64,000 nt of DNA, from contig NZ_JABXKP010000021.1 in assembly GCF_017114985.1 (NCBI RefSeq), positions 1 through 64,000 of the forward strand. The letters are read 5' to 3'. This document shows positions 9,192-17,682 of this stretch, one piece after another. Numbering within the stretch: the stretch's first letter is position 1; each line of letters opens with the position of its first letter. Under the pieces are notes generated by a model, which made no database searches, was not told where the DNA came from, and worked only from the letters and a program-made list of their open reading frames with translations. The translations under genes were made by a program, and so were the position numbers. Source of the stretch: Nostoc sp. JL33. Its GTDB lineage: Bacteria > Cyanobacteriota > Cyanobacteriia > Cyanobacteriales > Nostocaceae.

Positions 9192-9725
9192 ATGACTCAG
9201 CAAGAACTTCCTTCTGCACTCAAAAATATTATAGAATCATCTAAAACACCAGATGCTCTATTTTCTGCACTGTTACCAGCTGTAGGCGATTTTTTACAGT
9301 CTGACAGATGTTTTCTATACTTGCACAATCCACAAAATAACCTTGGTAGAGTTGCCTTTTGTTGGATTCGCACTCCAGATATACCTACTGTTTATAATGA
9401 AGACTGGGCAGCACAACCCCCAACTTTAACAGATGAAGATCCGATGTTTGCGGCTGCGCTACGTGCCCAACCTTCAATCTTTGTCGAAGATGTAGAAACT
9501 GCTGAACCTCAAGTGTTAAATCGGGAATTTGAACAGAAAAATTTTGGACATCGCGCTCTTATTCATGCCCATATCCGCCAGGATGGGCAGCTCTGGGGAA
9601 TTTTACAACCATGCATTTTTGGTCATCCCAGAATTTGGACTGAATATGAACGAGGGGTGATTAATAATCTTGTCGAAAAAATCACACCTATTGCAGTTGA
9701 TTATGTCAAGTCTGTTTTTGATTAG
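9192..9725 (+). CDS. GAF domain protein
   Basis: 177 residues, almost entirely one GAF fold: LPAVGDFLQSDRCFLYLHNP near 29-48, a central acidic loop (DEDPMFAAALRA) and a C-terminal strand-helix pair HIRQDGQLWGILQPCIFGHPRIWTEYE. GAF domains bind small ligands or bilins. No kinase or cyclase domain is attached, and no Cys in the canonical CBCR context is evident, so a ligand-binding regulator is all that can be said. It starts 4 bases after the phosphoesterase stop codon and is likely in its operon. Confidence 0.75.
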   Translation: MTQQELPSALKNIIESSKTPDALFSALLPAVGDFLQSDRCFLYLHNPQNNLGRVAFCWIRTPDIPTVYNEDWAAQPPTLTDEDPMFAAALRAQPSIFVEDVETAEPQVLNREFEQKNFGHRALIHAHIRQDGQLWGILQPCIFGHPRIWTEYERGVINNLVEKITPIAVDYVKSVFD

Positions 9726-9731
9726 TTGTAG

Positions 9732-9748
9732 GCTGGGCATTACCCAGC
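9732..9748 (+). terminator. Short hairpin after the GAF gene
   Basis: GCTGGG and CCCAGC flank a five-base loop seven bases after the GAF stop codon. There is no T-run, so this is only a weak terminator candidate. Confidence 0.25.
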
Positions 9749-9778
9749 AAGTAAATTACATTCAGCGTTATTAAAACT

Positions 9779-11038
9779 ATGAAAGTCAAGCGCCTGAAAA
9801 TGCAATCCTTCCGTGGAATCGGCGATTTGACGCTTGAGTTCGATGAAGCAGAGCCAACGGTATTTATTGGTATCAACGGCGTAGGAAAATCGAGTATTAT
9901 TGATTGCCTTGCTATTCTTCTATCGCGTTTTACTAGCTCGATTCAACACTCAACATCTTCGGGAAGAGTCTTTAGGGAGGAAGACATCACTAATGGGCAA
10001 AAGGAAACACATAACGAAATCACTGTTTCATTGAATTCTGAAGAAGCAATATGGTCTCTAACCAAGGTACGTAAAGGTTTAAGCAAAGATACTAACACTA
10101 ACCTGTCAGCCATAACAAAGGTTGCTGAAAATATAAAAAAAGATTTATATATATCTAATCAATTAAATATTCCTGTCTTAGTTTATTATTCCACCAATCG
10201 TGCAGTGTTGGATATTCCTTTGAAGATTCGCACAAAGCATTCATTTGAACAAATAGATGTATATGAAAACGCACTTACAGGAGTAGGAAGTGAGTTTAGA
10301 ATCTTCTTTGAATGGTTTAAAAAGCAAGAAGATTTAGAGAATGAGTTACGCCTGGAAGGTAATTATAGTTATCGAGATAGGCAATTAGAATCAGTCAGGC
10401 AAGCCATATCTTCATTAATACCGAGTTTTTCTAATTTACGCGTGCGTCGTTCACCGCTAATGAGAATGACTGTGCAAAAACAAGGTAAAGAACTTATAGT
10501 TAATCAGCTATCTGATGGGGAGAAATGCTTGTTAGCAATGGTGGGAGATTTAGCAAGACGATTAGCGATCGCTAACCCTAGTTTACCAGATCCACTCCAA
10601 GGTAGTGGTGTTGTTTTAATTGATGAAATTGAACTACATTTACATCCAAAATGGCAACGAGAAATTATTCCGGCGTTGACAAGAACATTCCCCAATTGCC
10701 AATTCATCGTCACTACTCATTCGCCTCAAGTACTTAGCCAAGTCAAGCCGGAAGGAATTTACATTCTAGAAAAAACAGACGAAGGTGTTGTTGCTAAAAG
10801 ACCAGAAAGTTCCTTTGGTAGAGACAGCAATCGTATCTTAGAAGACCTCATGGGTGTTCCAGCACGTCCGCAGAAAATTAAGGAAAGTCTTTTAGAGCTT
10901 TTTCGACTAATTGATGCTGGAAATATTGAAGGTGCTAGGAAATTACGTCAACAATTGGCTAATGAAATTGGAGCAGATGAGCCAGAGTTTGTTAAAGCAG
11001 ATGTACTCATCCGGCGCAAGGAAATTATCAATCGATGA
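9779..11038 (+). CDS. ptuA: AAA/OLD-type ATPase, PtuA-like (Septu)
   Basis: 419-residue SMC/ABC-like ATPase. Walker A is GINGVGKSS (about 33-41), the ABC-type signature is LSDGEKCLL (about 243-251), and Walker B is VVLIDEIELHLHP (about 279-291), followed by the H-loop TTHSPQ. A charged C-terminal region (ARKLRQQLANEIGADEPEF) follows. The last four bases ATGA are shared with the next gene's start, so translation is coupled. An ATPase next to an HNH protein of about 210 residues is the layout of Septu anti-phage defence, and of the effector half of some retrons. No reverse transcriptase is present nearby. The defence role is inferred from family and gene order. Confidence 0.72.
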   Translation: MKVKRLKMQSFRGIGDLTLEFDEAEPTVFIGINGVGKSSIIDCLAILLSRFTSSIQHSTSSGRVFREEDITNGQKETHNEITVSLNSEEAIWSLTKVRKGLSKDTNTNLSAITKVAENIKKDLYISNQLNIPVLVYYSTNRAVLDIPLKIRTKHSFEQIDVYENALTGVGSEFRIFFEWFKKQEDLENELRLEGNYSYRDRQLESVRQAISSLIPSFSNLRVRRSPLMRMTVQKQGKELIVNQLSDGEKCLLAMVGDLARRLAIANPSLPDPLQGSGVVLIDEIELHLHPKWQREIIPALTRTFPNCQFIVTTHSPQVLSQVKPEGIYILEKTDEGVVAKRPESSFGRDSNRILEDLMGVPARPQKIKESLLELFRLIDAGNIEGARKLRQQLANEIGADEPEFVKADVLIRRKEIINR

Positions 11039-11679
11039 AACACATAAAAAAGGGTGCAGAACCGATTAGCTTAACTAAATGGAATAAGAAGCTTGGCGGT
11101 AAGATATTTCCTTGGATAAAATTCAAACAATCAGTGAAAAACAATGTGTTCGAGGCATTACTCTGTGAACAAGGTTATATCTGCTGCTACTGTGGTGCTT
11201 CAATCACGAGGAATGAATGCCATATTGAACACTTGAAACCCAAAAGTATTTATACACAATTGACTTATGAATACACAAATCTCATGGTGTCATGTCAAGG
11301 TGAAGATGAAGATCAACCTCGAGTACCAGTACATTGTGGTCATAAAAAAGATAACTGGTACGACGGGCATTTGATGGTTTCGCCTCTAGAAATAACCTGT
11401 GCTGATTTTTTTAAATACCCTCCTTCTGGCGAAATTCAACCAACAGATAATCCAACTAAAAAAGCTGCTGCTGAAACAACGATTGAGAAGCTTGCACTCA
11501 ATATCAGCAAGCTACAAGATATGCGTAGGCTAGCAATTGACGCTGCATTGCTTGCTACTGACGGTTTAACTGAAGCAGAAATACAGCTACTTGCTCAAGG
11601 TTATGAAAAACTGGATGCCAACGGTCAATATACTCCGTTTTGTGCTGCTATTAGCTATTTTTTCAATAATTATTTTTGA
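11035..11679 (+). CDS. ptuB: HNH endonuclease, PtuB-like (TIGR02646 type)
   Basis: 214 residues. The HNH core reads CCYCGASITRNECHIEHLKPKS (split here as CCYCG at about 57-61 and HIEHLKPKS near 70-78), with N in YTNLMVSC near 94 and a zinc-type HCGHKK near 112-117. It overlaps the upstream ATPase gene by four bases (ATGA), indicating a two-gene unit. PtuB is the nuclease of Septu systems and is released to cut nucleic acid when the ATPase senses infection. No third gene follows. A stand-alone ATPase/HNH repair module cannot be excluded. Confidence 0.72.
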   Translation: MKHIKKGAEPISLTKWNKKLGGKIFPWIKFKQSVKNNVFEALLCEQGYICCYCGASITRNECHIEHLKPKSIYTQLTYEYTNLMVSCQGEDEDQPRVPVHCGHKKDNWYDGHLMVSPLEITCADFFKYPPSGEIQPTDNPTKKAAAETTIEKLALNISKLQDMRRLAIDAALLATDGLTEAEIQLLAQGYEKLDANGQYTPFCAAISYFFNNYF

Positions 11680-11771
11680 TTCAAGAAAATATCTACGTAG
11701 GCGTAGCCCGTCGTAGACATGCATTCACTTTATACTAAATAACATTAGCTTAACTCTCACCGCAAAACTTT

Positions 11772-12065
11772 ATGATTCTTGAGGCAGTTATACTTCATGT
11801 CAAACCTGGTTTAGAATCAGATTTTGAAGCTACTTTCATAAAAGCTTCTAAAATTATTTCCTCAATGGACGGATATTTATCTCATGAATTGCATAAATGT
11901 ATAGAAGTCAAAGGTAAATATTTATTACTTGTCAGATGGGAAACTTTAGAATCTCATACTGTTGGGTTTAGAAATTCTGCTGAGTTTCAAGAGTGGAAAA
12001 AACTTCTGCATCATTTTTATGAGTCATTTCCCACGGTTGAACACTTTAAAGAAATTGAAATATGA
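11772..12065 (+). CDS. Antibiotic biosynthesis monooxygenase (ABM) family protein
   Basis: 97-residue dimeric alpha/beta barrel protein. The opening strand MILEAVILHVKPG, helix ESDFEATFIKASKIISSMDGYLSHEL and strand KYLLLVRWETLESH, followed by FRNSAEFQEWKKLLHHFYE, match the ABM fold. Members include heme-degrading and quinol monooxygenases, but many have no known activity, and no specific substrate can be read here. It ends 49 bases from the convergent helicase gene, with a hairpin between them. Confidence 0.82.
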   Translation: MILEAVILHVKPGLESDFEATFIKASKIISSMDGYLSHELHKCIEVKGKYLLLVRWETLESHTVGFRNSAEFQEWKKLLHHFYESFPTVEHFKEIEI

Positions 12066-12075
12066 AAAACTAAAT

Positions 12076-12100
12076 CCCCGACTTATTTGAGAAGTCGGGG
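12076..12100. terminator. Hairpin between convergent genes
   Basis: CCCCGACTT and AAGTCGGGG form a perfect nine-base-pair stem around a seven-base loop. It sits between the ABM gene (+) and the helicase gene (-), so it could terminate both. Related hairpins lie at 31621-31647 and 53874-53894, so it also belongs to a dispersed family. Confidence 0.6.
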
Positions 12101-12113
12101 TTCTACGATTGTA

Positions 12114-14438
12114 TCAATCTACTCGTTGCAGCTGCGCTACTCTTGGGTCAACAATCTTTTGTCCCAAGCTGGCAAATTTAATTGCCACAGACATTTTACT
12201 ACCCGTTCCGAAAACATGAGTGATTTCACCAAGCCCAAAAGTTTTGTGTAATACTCTCTCGCCTACTTGCCAATTCTGCGTTGTGTCTTGCTTACCACTA
12301 GACGTAGAGGCACTTTTAGTATAAGTTTGACGACTCAGGCGTTGAGTACTTAATAATTCTTCTGGTAATTCGTCGAGAAATTGCGATCGCATGGCGGCTT
12401 CACGAGAACCATACAAACGACGTTCCCGCGCGTGTGATAAATATAACCTCTCTTGGGCGCGAGTAATCCCCACATAACACAGGCGGCGTTCTTCTTCCAA
12501 AGATGCGGGATCACTTAGCGATCGGTAGCCGGGAAATAGTCCCTGTTCTAATCCCACCAAAAATACTACGGGAAATTCCAAACCTTTGGAAGCGTGCAAA
12601 GTCATTAAAGAAACGGCTGTTTGTCCTTCTTTTAAGTTATCCAAATCGGAACTGAGGGCGGCACTACTCAGAAAGTCTCTGAGGGAAACCTCTTCGTTTT
12701 CTTCTTGAAATTGCAGCGCGGCGTTGTAAAGTTCCTGAACGTTTTGTACTCGATCTGTGGCTTCATCTGTGCCTTGATTCATCAAGTCTTGAACGTAACC
12801 AGAGTCTTCTAGTATTCCTTGCAAAACCTCAGTTACCGGAACAGTGGCGATTTGTCCTTGCCAACGGCTAATCATTTCGGCAAAGCTATTTACAGCTTTT
12901 GTCGCCCGTCCAGCTAATGTATTAACTGATGTTTCATCGCTGAGTATTTCCCACAGAGTTGTCCCTAATTGTTGGGCAGCGTTCACCAAAGCGTCAATAG
13001 TGGTTTTGCCAATTCCGCGCCGGGGAGTATTGATGACTCGCAATAAACTGACTGTATCAGATGGGTTAGCGATCGCTCTTAAATAAGCGACGACATCTTT
13101 AATTTCTTTGCGATCGTAAAACTTCATTCCTCCCACAACTATGTAAGGAATTTGATATTTCACCAACAATTCTTCAAAGGGGCGAGATTGGGCGTTTGTC
13201 CGATAAAGTATAGCAAAACTACCCCAGTTCAACTCTGGATTTTTCTGTTCTAAAGTGCGAATTTGATTGATGACAAATGCGGCTTCTGCAAGTTCTTCAT
13301 CGGCTTTGTGACAAGTAATCTGCTCACCCGGCCCCCGCGTCGCTTTCAGGACTTTATCAATCCGTTGGGTGTTATTTTCAATCAGTTCATTAGCGGCTTG
13401 CAGAATGTTTTCACAAGAACGATAGTTTTCTTCCAGCTTAACCATCGTCCGGGTGTCATCATCTACTAAACCATCACCAAAGTCTTCCTGAAATCCCAGC
13501 AAGATGGTGAAATCTGCCATCCGAAAGCTGTAAATGGATTGATCTGCATCGCCGACAACGAAAACTGAGCGATTTTGCCATTCCCATTCACTTTTTCTGG
13601 TTTCGCCATTAGTAACTAATAAATGAATAAGTTGATACTGAGTGCGGTTAGTATCCTGATATTCATCTACGAGGATATGGTGAAATTTGCGATGCCAATA
13701 ACCCAATACTTGCTCATTTTGTTGGAATAATCTAGTTGGTACGAGAATTAGATCATCAAAGTCGAGAGCGTTATTTTGTGCTAACTTATCTTGATATAAA
13801 TTGTAAACTTGGGCAATTACTCGTCCGCGATAATTGGGTTGTTCTTGCTCAAATTCTTGGGGTGATAAACCTTGGTTTTTAGCATTACTAATAGCGTAGC
13901 GGACAGAGCGGGCGTCAAATTTCTTATCGTCTAAATTTAGCTGTTTATTAACGATTTCTTTGATCAGACTTATAACATCGGATTCATCAAAGATAGAGAA
14001 ATTCCGATTCCAACGGCGTCCTTTTTCGTCTACATATTTTTCAATATCAAAGCGGAGAATGCGAGAAAATAGACTGTGGAAAGTGCCACACCATAAGTCT
14101 TTGATCGTATTTTTGTAAACTTGCGATCGCAATTGCATTTGTTGATATTCTGTCAACAAATCCCACTTCTGACCGTGTTGTTTCATAGCCAGTTGTTCCG
14201 CAAACAGTCGTTGAATCCGGTCTTTCATTTCCCGTGCGGCTTTGTTGGTAAAAGTAACCGCCAGGATATTTTCTGGATTAACGCGGTGTTTCAGAATCAG
14301 ATTCGCAATGCGATAAGTCAGCGCTCGTGTTTTACCGGAACCTGCGCCAGCAACAACTAGCAACGGGCCGCAGTAATGTTCGACAGCTTGACGTTGGCTA
14401 GGGTTAAGGTGACTGAGAAAGTCGAGGGTTGTAGTCAT
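12114..14438 (-). CDS. pcrA: ATP-dependent DNA helicase PcrA/UvrD
   Basis: UvrD/Rep-family superfamily 1A 3'-5' helicase for replication restart and excision repair. From the ATG at 14438 (MTTTLDFLSHLNPSQRQAV) it has 774 residues, normal for the family. Motif Q/I LNPSQRQAV and GAGSGKT (near 30), motif Ia TFTNKAA, motif II DEYQDTN, motif III VGDADQSIYSFR, motif V LMTLHASKGLEF and motif VI CYVGITRAQERL are all present, and the C-terminal RNA-polymerase-interacting Tudor-like region is seen (GERVLHKTFGLGEITHVFG). An in-frame ATG 17 codons upstream is less likely because that extension is encoded by a dispersed repeat (ACGGGCTACGCCTACGC). Confidence 0.93.
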   Translation of the reverse strand: MTTTLDFLSHLNPSQRQAVEHYCGPLLVVAGAGSGKTRALTYRIANLILKHRVNPENILAVTFTNKAAREMKDRIQRLFAEQLAMKQHGQKWDLLTEYQQMQLRSQVYKNTIKDLWCGTFHSLFSRILRFDIEKYVDEKGRRWNRNFSIFDESDVISLIKEIVNKQLNLDDKKFDARSVRYAISNAKNQGLSPQEFEQEQPNYRGRVIAQVYNLYQDKLAQNNALDFDDLILVPTRLFQQNEQVLGYWHRKFHHILVDEYQDTNRTQYQLIHLLVTNGETRKSEWEWQNRSVFVVGDADQSIYSFRMADFTILLGFQEDFGDGLVDDDTRTMVKLEENYRSCENILQAANELIENNTQRIDKVLKATRGPGEQITCHKADEELAEAAFVINQIRTLEQKNPELNWGSFAILYRTNAQSRPFEELLVKYQIPYIVVGGMKFYDRKEIKDVVAYLRAIANPSDTVSLLRVINTPRRGIGKTTIDALVNAAQQLGTTLWEILSDETSVNTLAGRATKAVNSFAEMISRWQGQIATVPVTEVLQGILEDSGYVQDLMNQGTDEATDRVQNVQELYNAALQFQEENEEVSLRDFLSSAALSSDLDNLKEGQTAVSLMTLHASKGLEFPVVFLVGLEQGLFPGYRSLSDPASLEEERRLCYVGITRAQERLYLSHARERRLYGSREAAMRSQFLDELPEELLSTQRLSRQTYTKSASTSSGKQDTTQNWQVGERVLHKTFGLGEITHVFGTGSKMSVAIKFASLGQKIVDPRVAQLQRVD

Positions 14439-14616
14439 GGATGTGAAAAAGCGATGTCTCCGACGGGCTACGCCTACGCCTGGCATCACATCAATAGAGA
14501 GTTGCTATTGCCCAGGTTACAATATCCTAACGAAAGTTGGTCAATAAAGATTGTGTGGCAATCTTCTTAACCAGAATGGTACTCTATCATGATTTATGTA
14601 GAAGCAAGAAAAAGCT

Positions 14617-14868
14617 ATGCTGTCAGTCAAAGGCACATTCCAAAACGGTATGGTTCATCCTAACGAACCAATTGAAGGGCATGAGGGGCAGTCAGTTATA
14701 ATCGTGTTTGTCGAAGAAAATCACACACCTGGCCCAGCAACGCCAGAAGACTCAGATTGGGATAAATTGAGGCAGTTGATTAAAAACTGTGCAGTTGATA
14801 CAGATATTGGCGATTTGGCACACCAGCATGACCATTATCTCTACGGAATGCCAAAGCGAGAATCATAA
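14617..14868 (+). CDS. Antitoxin of DUF104/AF2212-like type, now orphan
   Basis: 83 residues. The N-terminal half MLSVKGTFQNGMVHPNEPIE then GQSVIIVFVEE is the small beta-barrel typical of AF2212-like antitoxins. The acidic C-terminal part (DWDKLRQLIKNCAVDTDIGDLAHQHDHYLYG) would wrap the toxin. The cognate PIN-domain toxin would be expected immediately downstream; only a broken 5' fragment remains there, so the antitoxin is orphaned. No strong Shine-Dalgarno sequence is evident. Confidence 0.75.
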   Translation: MLSVKGTFQNGMVHPNEPIEGHEGQSVIIVFVEENHTPGPATPEDSDWDKLRQLIKNCAVDTDIGDLAHQHDHYLYGMPKRES

Positions 14869-14870
14869 CC

Positions 14871-14959
14871 TTGACAAAAGTTTTTGTAGACACAGCTAGC
14901 TAGCTGCCTGGATTGCCCTTATTAATGTTAGGGATAATCTCCATCACCAGGCAAATTGA
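14871..14959 (+). pseudogene. PIN-domain (VapC-like) toxin remnant
   Basis: Starts two bases after the antitoxin stop with a TTG. It reads TKVFVDTAS, the first PIN motif with its catalytic Asp, then hits a stop in GCTAGCTAGCTGCC. From 14906 another frame continues AWIALINVRDNLHHQAN and then stops. The two halves together look like the N-terminal 30 or so residues of a PIN toxin with a small frameshifting duplication (GCTAGCTAGC). Everything downstream is missing, replaced by repeat DNA with a palindrome at 14975. Confidence 0.7.
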
Positions 14960-14974
14960 AAAACCACATCTTTC

Positions 14975-15003
14975 GTAGGGGTTTAGCATTGCTAAACCCC
15001 TAC
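14975..15003. repeat. Palindrome GTAGGGGTTTAGCA
   Basis: A 14-base arm is followed, after one base, by its exact reverse complement. It lies right at the truncation point of the PIN toxin relic, which suggests the element had a part in the deletion. Confidence 0.8.
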
Positions 15004-15199
15004 AACATGGTCTATTTACGAGCAAAGGATAATTAATCAAAGCCTGAAACAACCTATTTTAGTTAATGCACATCATGATGAATTTGTACAGTGCGTAAGT
15101 AAGTCCTATAACCGTCATTTTCAGCAAGCGGGGTTTACCAAACTGTTGTATTACACAAGGTTTGGTCGTGACAATTCATGAATTGCCCCGACAATACGT

Positions 15200-15223
15200 T
15201 AACTTTTCTACGTAGAAAAGTTA
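15200..15223. repeat. 24-base perfect palindrome in the permease upstream region
   Basis: TAACTTTTCTAC is followed directly by its reverse complement. It could be a dimeric regulator site or a dispersed repeat. Similar CTACGTAG-centred sequences are common in this genome, so a repeat is at least as likely. Confidence 0.5.
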
Positions 15224-15574
15224 GCCGCTAGTTATTCCTGCGCGTTGTGTCGTAAAATCAGCGACGGGGAATCAAACATCAAAACATGGTGGGCAAGCTC
15301 TCACTTGTTCTGTTGTCAAAAGTAGGAGCAATTCATGAATTGCCCCTAGAGATTTTCGTAGGGATACGGCAATGTTCCCTAGCCAGTGGTTTATTTGCTT
15401 GAAAAACGCTGTAATACCTAACTGAGAGTATAGTCACCAATAGGACTATTCACTCCTTGAGTAGCCAATTGACATTGGGTAGCAATACACGATACATCAT
15501 CATTGAACCGTTAAATTTTTAAAGATGAAAAATTTCTTTAATTGCAGGTTTCACCAGTATAAAGAGGGGTGGAT

Positions 15575-16543
15575 ATGGATTTTAGCTTAATTGTATCCAA
15601 CATTTTGAATCCGCCAATCCTGTTTTTCTTTTTAGGCATGACTGCCGTTTTTGTCAAGTCTGATCTGGAAATTCCCCCACCAGTGCCGAAACTCCTTTCG
15701 TTGTATCTGCTGTTTGCCATTGGTTTTAAAGGAGGGGTAGAACTAATCAAAAGCGGCTTGAATCAGGAAGTAATTCTAACACTCCTGGCAGCAATGATCA
15801 TGGCTTGTTTTGTTCCAATTTACACCTTTTTTATCCTGAAGTTGAAACTGGATACTTACGATGCTGCGGCGATCGCTGCAACCTACGGTTCTATCAGTGC
15901 GGTCACTTTCATCACTGCTGGCGCTTTTCTCAGTGAGCTTGGTATTCAGTATGATGGCTACATGGTAGCAGCTCTTGCACTGATGGAATCTCCAGCGATC
16001 ATTGTTGGTCTGATCTTGGTGAGTATATTCACCGCCGATGAAAAACGAGAGTTTTCTTGGTCGGAAGTTTTGCAAGAAGCATTTCTTAATAGTTCAGTTT
16101 TTCTATTAGTCGGTAGCCTCTTAATCGGCGTCTTGACAGGACAACGTGGTTGGCACGTATTAGAACCCTTTGCTCAAGGGTTGTTTTATGGCATTCTCAC
16201 CTTCTTTTTGCTAGATATGGGATTGGTAGCTGCTAGAAGAATTAAAGACTTGCAAAAAACCGGAGTTTTCCTGATTTTATTTGCGATACTAATTCCAATA
16301 CTGAATGCAGGCATTGGGTTAGTGATTGCCAAATTCATCGGTATGCCTCAGGGAAATTCGCTGTTATTCGCTGTCTTGTGTGCCAGTGCTTCTTACATTG
16401 CTGTCCCAGCAGCGATGCGGATGACTGTTCCCGAAGCAAATCCTAGCCTATATGTTTCTACCGCTCTAGCAGTCACATTTCCGTTCAATATTATTGTGGG
16501 AATTCCGCTATATCTCTACGGAATTAACCTATTTTGGAGGTAA
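15575..16543 (+). CDS. sbtA: Sodium-dependent bicarbonate permease family protein (SbtA-like)
   Basis: 322-residue polytopic inner-membrane protein of the SbtA (DUF897) family. About ten hydrophobic segments in two inverted halves can be traced, with a hydrophilic break near 150-160 (TADEKREFSW). The second half carries CASASYIAVPAAMRMTVPEANPSLYVS, resembling the substrate-site block of SbtA. It is shorter than Synechocystis SbtA (about 370) because the central loop is reduced. ATG 15575 is preferred to GTG 15569 because the purine-rich AGAGGGG lies at proper spacing. It is followed by a PII-like gene and an exported carbonic anhydrase, which supports a role in inorganic carbon uptake. It could be a paralogue of the main SbtA. 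Confidence 0.82.
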   Translation: MDFSLIVSNILNPPILFFFLGMTAVFVKSDLEIPPPVPKLLSLYLLFAIGFKGGVELIKSGLNQEVILTLLAAMIMACFVPIYTFFILKLKLDTYDAAAIAATYGSISAVTFITAGAFLSELGIQYDGYMVAALALMESPAIIVGLILVSIFTADEKREFSWSEVLQEAFLNSSVFLLVGSLLIGVLTGQRGWHVLEPFAQGLFYGILTFFLLDMGLVAARRIKDLQKTGVFLILFAILIPILNAGIGLVIAKFIGMPQGNSLLFAVLCASASYIAVPAAMRMTVPEANPSLYVSTALAVTFPFNIIVGIPLYLYGINLFWR

Positions 16544-16547
16544 TAAT

Positions 16548-16859
16548 ATGCACGTAGTTAAAAAGATAGAAATTATCGCCAACTCCTTTGAGCTTGCCAA
16601 AATTTTAGAGAGTTTAGACAAGTCTGGTGTACATAGCCATGCCGTGATTAGAAATGTTGTTGGTAAAGGATTACGAGGAACAACAGAAGATTTAGACATG
16701 ACCATGCTTGATAATGTTTACATTCTCGCGTTTTGTATGCCAGAAGAACTCAAGCGTGTTGTCGAAAATATTAGACCACTCCTCAATAAGTTCGGAGGTA
16801 CTTGCTACGTTTCCGATGTGATGGAAATTCGTTCTGTCAGATGTGTTGCGTCAATCTAA
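16548..16859 (+). CDS. sbtB: PII-like signalling protein, SbtB type
   Basis: 103 residues. The opening KKIEIIANSFELAKILESLDKSGV, T-loop region NVVGKGLRGTTEDLDMTMLDN and closing strand GGTCYVSDVMEIRSVRC match the SbtB branch of PII trimers, which bind adenyl nucleotides and gate SbtA. The Shine-Dalgarno GGAGG (16536-16540) is inside the last codons of the permease gene, and the ATG is four bases after its stop, so the two are translationally linked. A C-terminal CGPxGC redox loop found in some SbtB proteins is absent. Confidence 0.85.
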   Translation: MHVVKKIEIIANSFELAKILESLDKSGVHSHAVIRNVVGKGLRGTTEDLDMTMLDNVYILAFCMPEELKRVVENIRPLLNKFGGTCYVSDVMEIRSVRCVASI

Positions 16860-16891
16860 GAGAGTTATAAATTCAATCAAGGAAGCGTTTC

Positions 16892-17593
16892 ATGGAACGT
16901 CGTGACTTTTTGAAGTTAGGAATGACCGGGGCGTTTGGAATGATGCTATCTGCCAGCGATTTACTCTGGCAGGTTGAACAGGCTAAAGCTGCCGAAATAC
17001 CCTCAAAATCCCCTGAATCCCTCAATCCCGATGCAGCCTTACAAAAGCTGATGGAGGGGAATCACCGATTTGTTAATCATCAGCCCCAATACCCGGATCA
17101 AACTGCGCTGCGGTTGCAGGAAGTTGCTCAAGCTCAACATCCATTTGCAACTATTCTCAGTTGTGCGGATTCACGAGTACCCGCAGAAATTGTTTTTGAT
17201 CAGGGCATCGGAGACATTTTTGATGTTCGGATTGCCGGAAATATTGCCACCCATGAAGCGATCGGCAGTATTGAATATGCGGTTGTCTTGTTAGGTTCTC
17301 CCCTGCTGATGGTGATGGGTCATGAGCGTTGTGGGGCTGTAACCGCAGCTGTCCAAAACGAATCCTTGCTCGGTGATATTAGTACTTTTGTGAAGGCAAT
17401 TAAGCCAGCTCTGGAAAAGGTCAAGAATCAGCCAGGTGACGCGGTTGAAAATGCTGTGGTTGCAAATGTGCAATATCAAATTGAACGGTTGAAGCGATCG
17501 CCGCTTTTAACTGAGCAGGTGCGATCGGGCAAATTGAAAATTGTCGGCGGTCGTTACGACTTGGATACAGGGAGGGTGACTATTATTACTTAG
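16892..17593 (+). CDS. Exported beta-carbonic anhydrase
   Basis: 233 residues; catalyses CO2/bicarbonate interconversion. The N-terminus is a twin-arginine signal (ERRDFLKLGMTGAFGMML, cleavage near AKA-AE, residue 35). The zinc site is complete: CADSRVP near 91-97 and HERCGAV near 147-153. As the third gene of the permease/SbtB cassette (32-base gap, with a purine-rich AAGGAAG 12 bases before ATG) it probably supplies or recovers bicarbonate in the periplasm, as proposed for EcaB-type enzymes. An exported beta-class enzyme in such an operon is not the usual layout. Confidence 0.9.
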   Translation: MERRDFLKLGMTGAFGMMLSASDLLWQVEQAKAAEIPSKSPESLNPDAALQKLMEGNHRFVNHQPQYPDQTALRLQEVAQAQHPFATILSCADSRVPAEIVFDQGIGDIFDVRIAGNIATHEAIGSIEYAVVLLGSPLLMVMGHERCGAVTAAVQNESLLGDISTFVKAIKPALEKVKNQPGDAVENAVVANVQYQIERLKRSPLLTEQVRSGKLKIVGGRYDLDTGRVTIIT

Positions 17594-17612
17594 TTCGGCA
17601 GAGGATTGCTAG

Positions 17613-17653
17613 ATGAGGGGGGATGAGGGGGGAGTGGGGGAGTGAGGGAGAAA
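17613..17653. repeat. STRR spacer repeat
   Basis: Imperfect GATGAGGGGG and AGTGGGGG units between convergent genes; the same family as the repeats inside cobN. Confidence 0.6.
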
Positions 17654-17682
17654 TAAGCAATGCCCAATTCCCAATGCCCCAT

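Larger units (their letters stand above)
14960..15574. other. Long spacer upstream of the bicarbonate permease
   Basis: No gene seen. It contains a palindrome at 14975-15003, a second palindrome at 15200-15223, and repeats of AATTCATGAATTGCCCC at about 15173 and 15331. Carbon-responsive LysR sites would be expected near the permease in a cyanobacterium, but I could not assign one. Confidence 0.5.

Noticed and set aside
9779..11679. Retron with Septu-type effector
   Set aside because: No reverse transcriptase frame or msr/msd-like inverted repeats flank the pair.
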